Positions 52,774 to 61,400 of a stretch of 64,000 bases of DNA are shown here, piece after piece. The notes beneath the pieces were generated by a model. That model made no database searches and was not told the origin of the DNA. It worked only from the letters and a program-made list of their open reading frames with translations. The position numbers and the translations under genes were made by a program. Numbering within the stretch: position 1 is the first letter of the stretch; every line of letters begins with the position of its first letter. Origin of the DNA: JAFLBI01 sp964616465 (GTDB lineage: Bacteria; Bacteroidota; Bacteroidia; Chitinophagales; Chitinophagaceae); NCBI GenBank assembly GCA_964616465.1, contig CAZTTO010000014.1, forward strand, positions 1-64,000, in the 5' to 3' direction.

Positions 52774-55017
52774 ATGAAGCATAGATTATTGATTATGGGC
52801 TGTTGGATGATTTTCGGTTCAGCTTTTGCTCAAAAACAAACTGAAATAAATGCTGATACGCTTTCAGCAAAAGAATATTTACCAGATGTGACAATTGTTG
52901 GAAAAGATAGCAGAAACGATATACATCAGATGCCTGAAGTAGTTGGGACACACATATTTGCTGGTAAGAAAAACTCAATGGTGTTGGTAAGTAATGTAAA
53001 CGGAAACTTGGTCATGAATAATATGCGTCAGGTTATGGCTAAAGTGCCCGGCATTCATGTGTGGGAAAGTGATGGAAGTGGTATCCAAATTGGTATTGCA
53101 GCAAGAGGATTAAGTCCTAACAGAAGTTGGGATTTTAATGTTCGTCAAAATGGATACGATATTGCTGCAGATCCTTATGGATATCCTGAAGCATATTATC
53201 ATCCTCCCATGCAAGCTGTACAGCGTATTCAGGTGTTGAAAGGAGCAGGTAGTTTGCAGTTCGGCCCTCAGTTTGGTGGAATGGTGAACTATGTGGTCAA
53301 AAATGGTTCCGACATTCAGAATAAAATGGAAGTTGAATCGCAGCAAACTGTTGGCAGTTTTGGATTGTTCAACAGTTTTAATGCTGTTGGTGGTAAAACA
53401 GAAAAGTCTCATTATTATGCATACTTCGATCATAGAAGTGCAGATGGATGGCGAGAAAACAGTGGATATAAAGTGAATACCGGATTTGTGACTTTCTCTC
53501 ACCAAATTAATGACAAGTGGAAAGCTGGTATTGAGTATACATCATATGCAATGTTGAGTCAGCAGCCTGGCGGATTAACTGATTCTATGTTTCGTATTGA
53601 TCATCGCAAGAGTTTGAGGGGAAGGAACTGGATGAATATTACTTGGAATACATTGGCACTTACATCCACATATGAATTCAGTGCAAATCAAAAGCTAGAT
53701 TTCAAATTATTTGCAATGGCAGGTGACCGAAATAGTATTGGATTTACACCTGCACTAAATGTGCTGGATACTGTTCGTCCAAATACACTTCAACAAGCCA
53801 ATCGCTCGGTTGACATAGATCAGTATAGAAACTGGGGAGCAGAATTGCGCTATTTGAATCATTATGAGATAGCTGGCTTATCAAGCACTTTTACAGCTGG
53901 ACTACGCTATTTCTACGGACATACACATCGCTTTAGAAATGGAAGAGGGGATACAGGTGCTGGATTTAACTTAAGGACAGAAGGACCTTCACCCACCGAT
54001 TTAGACTTTATAACTACTAATGTGGCTGCTAGTGTTGAAAATATTTTCCGCATCTCAAAGAAGTTTATCATTATACCTGGACTACGTTGGGAGCATATTG
54101 GAGCAGAAGTGGGAGGTCGATTGTCATTTGCGGCTAATGGAACACCACAGATGATGAATACAGAAGTACGTAACCGTGGTTTTCTACTTGCAGGAATAGG
54201 TGCAGAGTATCATTTGAATCAGCAAGTTGAATTCTATGCGAACTACACCCAATCTTATCGTCCCATTCATTTCGCAGATTTAGCAGCTAATCCAACTACA
54301 GATGTTATTGATCCAAATCTTGCTGATGGAAGAGGATATAATATTGATCTTGGAATTCGTGGAAAGGTTAAAAACTTTTTGTTCTTCGATATGAGTTTGT
54401 ATCACTTACAGTACAATAATAGAATTGGAACCATTACACAACTTCGTCCCGATTTTACTAGCTTTAATTTTAGAACCAATGTTGGTGCAAGTAGAGCAAG
54501 AGGAGTGGAGGCGATAGTGGAAGTCAATCCTGTTCAAGCTTTGAGTGGCTCTAAGCGATTTGGAGAAGTGAGTGTGTTTGTATCTTATGCATACAATGAT
54601 GCCAAGTATGAACAATTAAGGGTTGTTACAAGGGGCTCAGCGAATAATTTAATAGAATCTGATTTGCGCAATCGTAGGGTAGAAAACGCGCCAGAGCATA
54701 TTCTTCGTGCAGGTGTTAATTATTTTTATCGTTCATTAACTCTAACAGCTCAAGTAAGCCATGTAAGTGAAGTATTTACAGATGCAAATAATACAATAGT
54801 TGCAAATGCTATTGGAACCAACGGTTTAATTCCAGCCTATACCATTGGTGATTTGGGACTAACATGGAAAATTAATCCTAATTATCAAGTGCGTGGTGGA
54901 GTAAATAACTTTACCAATGCTGCTTACTTTACTCGCAGAGCTGGCGGATATCCAGGTCCAGGTTTAATGCCTGCCGACGCAAGAAATTGGTACATCACCT
55001 TTGGTATTAAATTCTAA
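52774..55017 (+). CDS. TonB-dependent receptor (FecA-like)
   Basis: This 747-aa outer-membrane receptor has a signal peptide (...F-G-S-A-F-A-Q), a plug domain (V-P-G-I-H-V-W-E, G-A-G-S-L-Q-F-G-P-Q-F-G-G-M-V-N-Y) and a 22-strand barrel ending in I-T-F-G-I-K-F. Its plug resembles ferric dicitrate receptors. Start at 52774 begins the signal peptide. It is divergent from ferritin, which supports an iron substrate. Confidence 0.88.
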   Translation: MKHRLLIMGCWMIFGSAFAQKQTEINADTLSAKEYLPDVTIVGKDSRNDIHQMPEVVGTHIFAGKKNSMVLVSNVNGNLVMNNMRQVMAKVPGIHVWESDGSGIQIGIAARGLSPNRSWDFNVRQNGYDIAADPYGYPEAYYHPPMQAVQRIQVLKGAGSLQFGPQFGGMVNYVVKNGSDIQNKMEVESQQTVGSFGLFNSFNAVGGKTEKSHYYAYFDHRSADGWRENSGYKVNTGFVTFSHQINDKWKAGIEYTSYAMLSQQPGGLTDSMFRIDHRKSLRGRNWMNITWNTLALTSTYEFSANQKLDFKLFAMAGDRNSIGFTPALNVLDTVRPNTLQQANRSVDIDQYRNWGAELRYLNHYEIAGLSSTFTAGLRYFYGHTHRFRNGRGDTGAGFNLRTEGPSPTDLDFITTNVAASVENIFRISKKFIIIPGLRWEHIGAEVGGRLSFAANGTPQMMNTEVRNRGFLLAGIGAEYHLNQQVEFYANYTQSYRPIHFADLAANPTTDVIDPNLADGRGYNIDLGIRGKVKNFLFFDMSLYHLQYNNRIGTITQLRPDFTSFNFRTNVGASRARGVEAIVEVNPVQALSGSKRFGEVSVFVSYAYNDAKYEQLRVVTRGSANNLIESDLRNRRVENAPEHILRAGVNYFYRSLTLTAQVSHVSEVFTDANNTIVANAIGTNGLIPAYTIGDLGLTWKINPNYQVRGGVNNFTNAAYFTRRAGGYPGPGLMPADARNWYITFGIKF

Positions 55018-55032
55018 AAATTTGTGAAAACA

Positions 55033-55060
55033 GTCCCGCCAAACAGCGGGGCTTTTTTTT
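55033..55060 (+). terminator. Rho-independent terminator
   Basis: CCCGC and GCGGG with a 6-nt loop and eight T's end the first receptor transcript. Confidence 0.75.
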
Positions 55061-55094
55061 AAACAATTTTAGCTTTAAGTTTGCCAAAATATAA

Positions 55095-55112
55095 ATTTAG
55101 GCAAGTCTAAAT
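55095..55112. promoter_or_regulatory. DtxR/MntR-like operator
   Basis: ATTTAG-GCAAGT-CTAAAT is an 18 bp dyad with 6 bp arms. It resembles DtxR-family (IdeR/MntR) boxes and lies about 40 bp upstream of the second receptor gene, so metal repression is likely. Confidence 0.5.
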
Positions 55113-55153
55113 AAATTTATTCGCGTGTCGAAAAGTTCCTTTATTTTTGAATT

Positions 55154-57541
55154 ATGAAACATTGTTGCAAAAATAGAATCATTCTGTTGATATTATCTTT
55201 TTTCCTGATCTATTCTTCTGGATTGTTTGGGCAATCAATTGCTGTAAAAGGTAGGGTACTCATTCAAAATCAACCTGTTGAAGGCGCTACAGTTCGAATA
55301 CCTGCACTTCAACTTAGCACCATAACTATGCAAAATGGTGGGTTTGAACTAAAACTTCCAAGTAATAACACATCGCCTATAGTTCTTGAAATTTCTTTTA
55401 CGGGTTATAGAATTTGGAAAGCAACTATAGCAAGTTCGTTTGAAAACATTGAAGCGAATTTGGAGCCCGATGTACTCAACTTAGATGGTGTTGTAGTAAC
55501 AGGTACCCGAAGTAAAGTGCCTGTTTATAACAGTCCCGTTATTGTGAACACCATTAATAAGAGAACTTTCGAAGCAACGCAATCATTGAGTTTGTCTGAA
55601 GGCTTGAGTTTTTCACCTGGATTAAGAGTAGAAAATAATTGTCAGAATTGCGGATTTACTCAATTACGTATGAACGGGTTGAATGGTCCCTATTCTCAGA
55701 TTCTTATCAATAGCAGACCAGTCTTTTCTTCTTTGGCAGGTGTGTACGGGTTAGATATGATTCCAGCTAATATGATTGATAGAATTGAGGTTGTTAGAGG
55801 AGGGGGATCCGTTTTGTATGGTGGCAACGCAATTGCAGGTACTGTTAATATTCTAACAAAAGATCCTTTGGTGAATAGTTTTGAGGTTGGTATTAACCAA
55901 GCTTTCACCAACATGGAAGCTTCCGATAGAACTGTTCACTTACATGGAACTGCTGTAGATGCTTCTGCAAATAAGGGAATTTCATACTATGCCTATAACC
56001 GCAATCGAGACTTTTGGGATGCAAATGGAGATGGTTTTTCAGAGATTACAAAATTGAGGAACCAAACTTTAGGTTTGGATGCATTTTGGAATACTTCTGA
56101 AAGAAGCAAATTGAAAGTGGGTTTGTATGCGATGGATGAATTTAGAAGAGGTGGAAATGGATTTCATTTGGCTCCGCATCAAACAGATATTACTGAACAA
56201 GTAGCTCATCAAATCATTGGCACTAACCTTTCCTGGGAATCTTATTCAAAGAATTTGAGACATAAATATGCCATTTATGCAGCTGGACAGTGGATTAGAA
56301 GGCAAAGCTATTATGGTGGAGGAGGCAGAGTAATTCCTGCTGGTGATACCCTAACTGCAGCTGATTTATTAGCAATTAATGCGTATGGAAATTCAAATGA
56401 TGCTTCTTTTAATAAAGGGTTTCAATATACCTACAGTAATGGTGAACGATGGATGCTAATAGCAGGGATAGAATACCAATGGAACAGAGTCAACGACCAA
56501 ATGCCTGGATACTCCAGAAGTATTCGTCAAACTGTTGGTACCATTGGCTCTTACATGCAGGTTGAATGGAAGCCAATAGAAAAGTTAACTATTCTTGCAG
56601 GTGGAAGAATGGATAGAATTAGTATTCTTGGTAATTACGATTTAAAAGATGCTAAGTTTTTAAATGATCGTACTATGAATATGTGGGTACCTCGCTTATC
56701 AGCGATGTATCAATTACACACCTATGGGAAATTGAGAGCATCCTTTGCACAAGGATATCGTGCACCACAAGCTTTTGATGAAGATCTCCATATTGAAACA
56801 GTTGGAGGTGCTGCTCGCTTCATTCAATTAGATCCATCTCTCAGTCCTGAGCGTTCCAACAGTTTCACCTTGTCGTATAACTACAGTAGATCTAAAGGGA
56901 AGAATCAGATGAGTTGGGTTGTAGAAGCTTTTCATACAAGGTTAGATAATCCATTCATCTTATCAGGACAAGAAGAATTGCCTAATGGGGTAGCCGTAAT
57001 TACAAAGAGAAACGGAGAGGGTGCAATTGTACAAGGTATGAACCTTGAGTTTAATCTTGCTTTGGGCAAATCTTGGGTCATTCAAACAGGTGCCACTTTA
57101 CAATCGGCAAAGTATGTTGAGGAAGAAGAAATCTGGTCGCCCTCAGACCCTACAGATCCAACACCAACCGTTTTTACAACTCAAATTTTGAGAAATCCAC
57201 GACAGTATGGATACTTTACAGTTACCTATCAAGCTGGAAAAAAATGGTCGATTTCTAGTTCAGCTTTATTCACTGGAACCAAGATTGTACCTCATGTGAT
57301 TGATCCAGATACTGAGCAAACTGTACTAAAAAACACCCCTGCATTCTTTGATAAAAGTTTTAAAGCAACCTATCAGTTATTAAATCAACCTGGTTATCGT
57401 TTAGATGTAATGGCAGGCGTTCAAAACCTGTTTCAGAGTTTTCAGCGAGATTTCGATACTGGTCCTTTGCGAGATGCGGGATATGTATATGGGCCAATGC
57501 GACCAAGAACTGTTTTCATTGGACTTACCATGAAGTTGTAA
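55154..57541 (+). CDS. TonB-dependent receptor with carboxypeptidase-like domain
   Basis: This 795-aa outer-membrane receptor has a signal peptide ending F-G-Q, a CarboxypepD_reg-like beta sandwich (about 27-110: V-K-G-R-V, V-E-G-A-T-V-R-I), a plug with V-V-V-T-G-T-R and R-G-G-G-S-V-L-Y-G-G-N-A-I-A-G-T, and a barrel. The plug contains C-Q-N-C. It is followed 71 bp later by the ChaN-like gene. The DtxR-like operator upstream points to iron or manganese control. Confidence 0.9.
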   Translation: MKHCCKNRIILLILSFFLIYSSGLFGQSIAVKGRVLIQNQPVEGATVRIPALQLSTITMQNGGFELKLPSNNTSPIVLEISFTGYRIWKATIASSFENIEANLEPDVLNLDGVVVTGTRSKVPVYNSPVIVNTINKRTFEATQSLSLSEGLSFSPGLRVENNCQNCGFTQLRMNGLNGPYSQILINSRPVFSSLAGVYGLDMIPANMIDRIEVVRGGGSVLYGGNAIAGTVNILTKDPLVNSFEVGINQAFTNMEASDRTVHLHGTAVDASANKGISYYAYNRNRDFWDANGDGFSEITKLRNQTLGLDAFWNTSERSKLKVGLYAMDEFRRGGNGFHLAPHQTDITEQVAHQIIGTNLSWESYSKNLRHKYAIYAAGQWIRRQSYYGGGGRVIPAGDTLTAADLLAINAYGNSNDASFNKGFQYTYSNGERWMLIAGIEYQWNRVNDQMPGYSRSIRQTVGTIGSYMQVEWKPIEKLTILAGGRMDRISILGNYDLKDAKFLNDRTMNMWVPRLSAMYQLHTYGKLRASFAQGYRAPQAFDEDLHIETVGGAARFIQLDPSLSPERSNSFTLSYNYSRSKGKNQMSWVVEAFHTRLDNPFILSGQEELPNGVAVITKRNGEGAIVQGMNLEFNLALGKSWVIQTGATLQSAKYVEEEEIWSPSDPTDPTPTVFTTQILRNPRQYGYFTVTYQAGKKWSISSSALFTGTKIVPHVIDPDTEQTVLKNTPAFFDKSFKATYQLLNQPGYRLDVMAGVQNLFQSFQRDFDTGPLRDAGYVYGPMRPRTVFIGLTMKL

Positions 57542-57612
57542 TTCTTCGAACTAAGTGTGAGGTATAAAGTGGAGCGGGAATACTGCTTACCTTTATACCT
57601 CATATTATTTTT

Positions 57613-58476
57613 ATGCGTATAATCCTTCTATTACTTGTTGGTATTTCAATTTCTTTTCTTTCTACTGCCCAACAGCCCCTGGCTTTCAAAGTGTATGATA
57701 CCAAACACAAAAAGGAAATTAGTTTACAAGAATTGGTGGGTTCAATTGATCAAGTACAGGTTTTATTTTTTGGGGAAGAGCACAACGATAGTATTGCACA
57801 TGTTTTACAAGATTCTGTTTATGCTTTAATGTTGTCGAAATATGGTCGCGTTGCTCTTTCAATGGAAATGTTTGAAAGAGATGTACAGCATGTAGTGGAT
57901 GAATATTTGCAGGGAATGATTACTGAGTCGGTTTTTACAAAAGACGCTCGAGCTTGGCCCAATTATGCAAAAGATTATAGAAGAATGATTGAAAGAGCCA
58001 AGATTATACAAATGCCAGTTCTAGCAGCTAATCCGCCTCGCAGATATGTTAACTTAGTAAGCAGAAGAGGAGTTGCTTCTTTAGATTCCTTAAGTAAGCA
58101 AGCAAAACAATACATTGCACCACTTCCAATTGATACCATTCAGCCAGCTTACTTTGAAAAGTTTGTTGAAATCATGGGTGGACATGCACAGCTTAGAAAT
58201 AGGAATATTTATTATGCGCAAAGTGTGTGGGATGCAGGTATGAGTTTTACCATTCATCAGTTCATGAAGAAGCAAAAAAAAGGTTGGAAAGTCTTACACC
58301 TCAATGGACGTTTTCACACCGATTATCAGTTAGGAACTTTTGAACAGTTGAAGCGAAGAAATAAGGGTCTTACGATAGCTAATATTAGCTCGTTTGCTGT
58401 TGAACGTTTGGATCAAATTAATTGGGAGTCTTATAGCCAATTAGGTGATTTTGTGATAGTTACCAAGAAACCTTGA
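57613..58476 (+). CDS. ChaN-family haem/iron uptake protein
   Basis: This 287-aa protein has a signal peptide (...L-S-T-A-Q) and a DUF399/ChaN domain with F-F-G-E-E-H-N-D near the start and G-R-F-H-T-D-Y-Q near the end. ChaN family members bind haem or act in iron uptake. Family lipoproteins are usually anchored; no lipobox cysteine is seen here. Probably in one operon with the receptor at 55154. Confidence 0.82.
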   Translation: MRIILLLLVGISISFLSTAQQPLAFKVYDTKHKKEISLQELVGSIDQVQVLFFGEEHNDSIAHVLQDSVYALMLSKYGRVALSMEMFERDVQHVVDEYLQGMITESVFTKDARAWPNYAKDYRRMIERAKIIQMPVLAANPPRRYVNLVSRRGVASLDSLSKQAKQYIAPLPIDTIQPAYFEKFVEIMGGHAQLRNRNIYYAQSVWDAGMSFTIHQFMKKQKKGWKVLHLNGRFHTDYQLGTFEQLKRRNKGLTIANISSFAVERLDQINWESYSQLGDFVIVTKKP

Positions 58477-58486
58477 TTTGTCATTT

Positions 58487-58525
58487 TTATGTCATTTCGG
58501 TTTGTAATCAAATCTTATGACATAA
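58487..58525. promoter_or_regulatory. Inverted repeat upstream of haem receptor gene
   Basis: TTATGTCAT (58487-58495) and ATGACATAA (58517-58525) form a perfect 9 bp inverted repeat with a 21-nt spacer. There is no T-run, so an operator is more likely than a terminator. Confidence 0.4.
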
Positions 58526-58566
58526 CTATTACAATCCTCTGCAGCTTGTAAAGCAATTTTGCACCG

Positions 58567-60699
58567 ATGATGCAGAGAACGAGAGAACGGTATGTATTTT
58601 TCTTATTGGCTTGTTTGGTTAGCCATATCTCATTTGCGCAAAAACCAAAATCAGATACATTAGATGGCCGTTCAGATGATGTTGTTATTACTGCCACTCG
58701 CACAGAAAGAAAGCTTTCAAATATTGCGGTCCCAGCTATTGTGGTTGGACAAAAACAAATTTTACAATCGGGTTCATTGCGATTGAACGATATTTTACAA
58801 GAACAAACAGGTTTATTTGTTACATCTGGAACAGGAAGTGGCGCTGTTGGAGGAGGCGTTTTTGGAAACGGCATTCAGCTGCAAGGGTTATCCGCAGATT
58901 ATACCATGATTTTATTAGATGGAGAACCATTAATTGGAAGACAAGGTGGCGTCATGGATCTTTCGAGGTTTGCTGTTGGGAATATCCGGAAGATTGAAAT
59001 TATTAAAGGGCCAGCTTCTAGTTTATACGGCAGTGAAGCTATGGGGGGTGTCATTAACATTATAACAGAGCCTATATCTGGAACGCAAACGCAAATAGGT
59101 GCACGTTATGGATCATTTGCTACACAAGATTACCATGTAAGTGGCTCCTCTGCGAATGAAAAAAACCAATTGTATTATTTTTTCAATCGGAATAGCAGTG
59201 CAGGTTATGAGTTAGATCCAAATACACCAGAAAGAACGCTCGACCCTTTTTTCAATTATACTGCTCAACTGAAGTATACGCACAAGTTCAATCGCAATAC
59301 CAAGCTAACATGGAATAATCGTTATTTCTATGGAAAGCAAGAAAGTTTTTATGCCATAAATAGTCGTGAAATCAATGTAGGTGGACATGGAACAACTAAT
59401 GATTTTACAATTAACCCTGTTTTGCATCACCAGTTTTCAGATCGAATAAAGAACAGACTGAGTTTGGTAGCTAGTGGCTTTCATTTTGTTCAGGATTTAG
59501 ACAGTTTAAATAGCAAAGCCAATTACTATTACGATAGTTTTCGCCAGAATTTTTGGCGTGCAGAAAACCAAACCGATTTTCAATTAGGTAATCACATGCT
59601 TACAGTGGGTGGCGGTTATACTTTACAATCTGTTCTTACTACGCGTTATCGTGAACAAAAATTCCAACATATTTGGCATGCATTTGTGCAGGATGAGTGG
59701 AAAGTGAAAGACAATTTATCATTGATTGCTGGATTGCGTTATGATAATAATACCGATTTTGCCAGTCGCTTAAGTCCCAAGTTGGCCCTTCATTGGCAGT
59801 TGAATGATCAATGGACAATCAATAGTTCCATTGGAGCGGGCTTTAAGGCACCCGATTTCAGACAACTATATTTGAGCTTTGTAAACAATGCTGCTGATGG
59901 ATACAGCATTTTTGGTGCATCAGAATTTTCTGTTGCAGAATTACAGCGACAACAATCAATTGGGCTCATTGCACAAATTTTACCTGCGGCTTTTGCCATT
60001 CAAGAATTGCAGCCAGAAATTTCTCAGGGTTTCAACTTCGCTGTTCAATTCAGACCTAAGCCAGGATGGAAAGCAGAGGTGAATGTTTTTAGGAATGATA
60101 TCAATAACCTTATCAATTTCATTCCAGTAGCAACCAATAACAATGGCAGTTCAGTTTTTAGTTATATCAATGTAAACAGAGCTTTTACACAAGGAATAGA
60201 AGGAAGCCTTGATATCAAATTTGCAAAGTATTGGAATCTTTCTGCTGGGTATCAATTTTTACAAACCGCCGATAAACAAATTTTGGGGGCTGTAAAAGCA
60301 GGAGAAGTTTTTGGTCGAGATAGAGAAGGAGCTCCGGCAAGATTGATGCGCAGGAGCGATTATTCGGGTTTGCTAAATAGGAGTGCACACATGGCCAATG
60401 CCAGGTTATTTTGGGATCATACTCCAAGTGGCTGGATGGCGTCTTTAAGAGCAATTTACAGAAGTCGTTGGGGAGTGATTGATCGTGATGGAAATGGATT
60501 CGCAAATCGTCCAGATGAATTTGCTGAAGGCATGATACATGTGAATTTGACTCTATCGAAGAGAGTAAAAGAAAATTGGATGATTCAATTTGGGATTAAC
60601 AATTTACTCAATCAAACCAATGCCATGTTTATGCCCAATATGCCTGGCACAAATTGGTTCACAACGGTAACATATACATTTAAACATAAAAACAAATAG
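58567..60699 (+). CDS. TonB-dependent haem receptor (HmuR-like)
   Basis: This 710-aa receptor has a signal peptide (...H-I-S-F-A-Q), a plug (V-V-I-T-A-T-R-T-E-R, G-P-A-S-S-L-Y-G-S-E-A-M-G-G-V-I-N-I-I) and a barrel ending V-T-Y-T-F. It lies 2 bp upstream of an HmuY-family gene. In Porphyromonas, HmuR takes haem from HmuY and moves it across the outer membrane. The substrate assignment rests on this pairing. Confidence 0.85.
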   Translation: MMQRTRERYVFFLLACLVSHISFAQKPKSDTLDGRSDDVVITATRTERKLSNIAVPAIVVGQKQILQSGSLRLNDILQEQTGLFVTSGTGSGAVGGGVFGNGIQLQGLSADYTMILLDGEPLIGRQGGVMDLSRFAVGNIRKIEIIKGPASSLYGSEAMGGVINIITEPISGTQTQIGARYGSFATQDYHVSGSSANEKNQLYYFFNRNSSAGYELDPNTPERTLDPFFNYTAQLKYTHKFNRNTKLTWNNRYFYGKQESFYAINSREINVGGHGTTNDFTINPVLHHQFSDRIKNRLSLVASGFHFVQDLDSLNSKANYYYDSFRQNFWRAENQTDFQLGNHMLTVGGGYTLQSVLTTRYREQKFQHIWHAFVQDEWKVKDNLSLIAGLRYDNNTDFASRLSPKLALHWQLNDQWTINSSIGAGFKAPDFRQLYLSFVNNAADGYSIFGASEFSVAELQRQQSIGLIAQILPAAFAIQELQPEISQGFNFAVQFRPKPGWKAEVNVFRNDINNLINFIPVATNNNGSSVFSYINVNRAFTQGIEGSLDIKFAKYWNLSAGYQFLQTADKQILGAVKAGEVFGRDREGAPARLMRRSDYSGLLNRSAHMANARLFWDHTPSGWMASLRAIYRSRWGVIDRDGNGFANRPDEFAEGMIHVNLTLSKRVKENWMIQFGINNLLNQTNAMFMPNMPGTNWFTTVTYTFKHKNK

Positions 60700-60701
60700 C
60701 A

Positions 60702-61286
60702 ATGAAAAGAGTACCTGTAATTGGAGCCATGATGATGGCTGTGGTAATTGGATTTACAAGTTGTCAAAAAGATGATCAACCAACGCCAGCACCGGTTGCA
60801 AGCAATGATTTTTTAGTGAATGGTTCAGCGGTGGGCGCATTTGATTTATTTGGATTTGAGGTTGGTGGAAGAGTGCCAAATACCGATTCAGTAACCAATC
60901 GTTGGGATTTTGGTATGCGTTTCGAAAGAATTATTGTTAACAGTGGAGCTAGCGGCCGAGGAAATGCAGGAGTGCAGGTTGTAAACCAACCTTTTGATGC
61001 AGTTACAGTAGCACCTGAAACTGGTTATGCTTTTGATACCAGCGCTACTCAATTAGCAGTGAAGCCTGAGCAATGGTATGTATATAATGCTACAACTCGA
61101 TCTTTCTCTCCAATTGCAGGAAGAACTTTTATTTTCCGCACAGCTAACAATAAATTCGCTAAAATGGAGATTTTGACTGCTTTGCCTGCAGATGACAACG
61201 GTAATTTAGTAACTCCGCCAACCCGTCCAACTAGAATCAAATACCAATTAAGATTCGCATTTCAGTCGAACGGAAGAAACTTCTAG
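60702..61286 (+). CDS. hmuY: HmuY-family haem-binding lipoprotein
   Basis: This 194-aa protein has a lipobox ending in F-T-S-C and an HmuY domain: W-D-F-G-M-R-F-E, I-I-V-N-S-G-A-S-G, a central W-Y-V-Y, and a late F-I-F-R-T-A-N-N-K-F-A-K-M-E-I. HmuY-type haemophores bind haem at the cell surface and pass it to HmuR. It is in one operon with the receptor at 58567. Confidence 0.85.
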   Translation: MKRVPVIGAMMMAVVIGFTSCQKDDQPTPAPVASNDFLVNGSAVGAFDLFGFEVGGRVPNTDSVTNRWDFGMRFERIIVNSGASGRGNAGVQVVNQPFDAVTVAPETGYAFDTSATQLAVKPEQWYVYNATTRSFSPIAGRTFIFRTANNKFAKMEILTALPADDNGNLVTPPTRPTRIKYQLRFAFQSNGRNF

Positions 61287-61303
61287 TAGCCCCCAAATTT
61301 GGT

Positions 61304-61333
61304 AAGCCCACAAAAATGTGGGCTTTTTCTTTT
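61304..61333 (+). terminator. Rho-independent terminator of hmu operon
   Basis: AAGCCCAC and GTGGGCTT flank a short A-rich loop, followed by T's. Confidence 0.8.
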
Positions 61334-61400
61334 TTAGCAATATCCAAAGCCTTGATGCCACTCGGTTTTCCTTACCTTCGCACACTTTCAAGAGGTAGTT

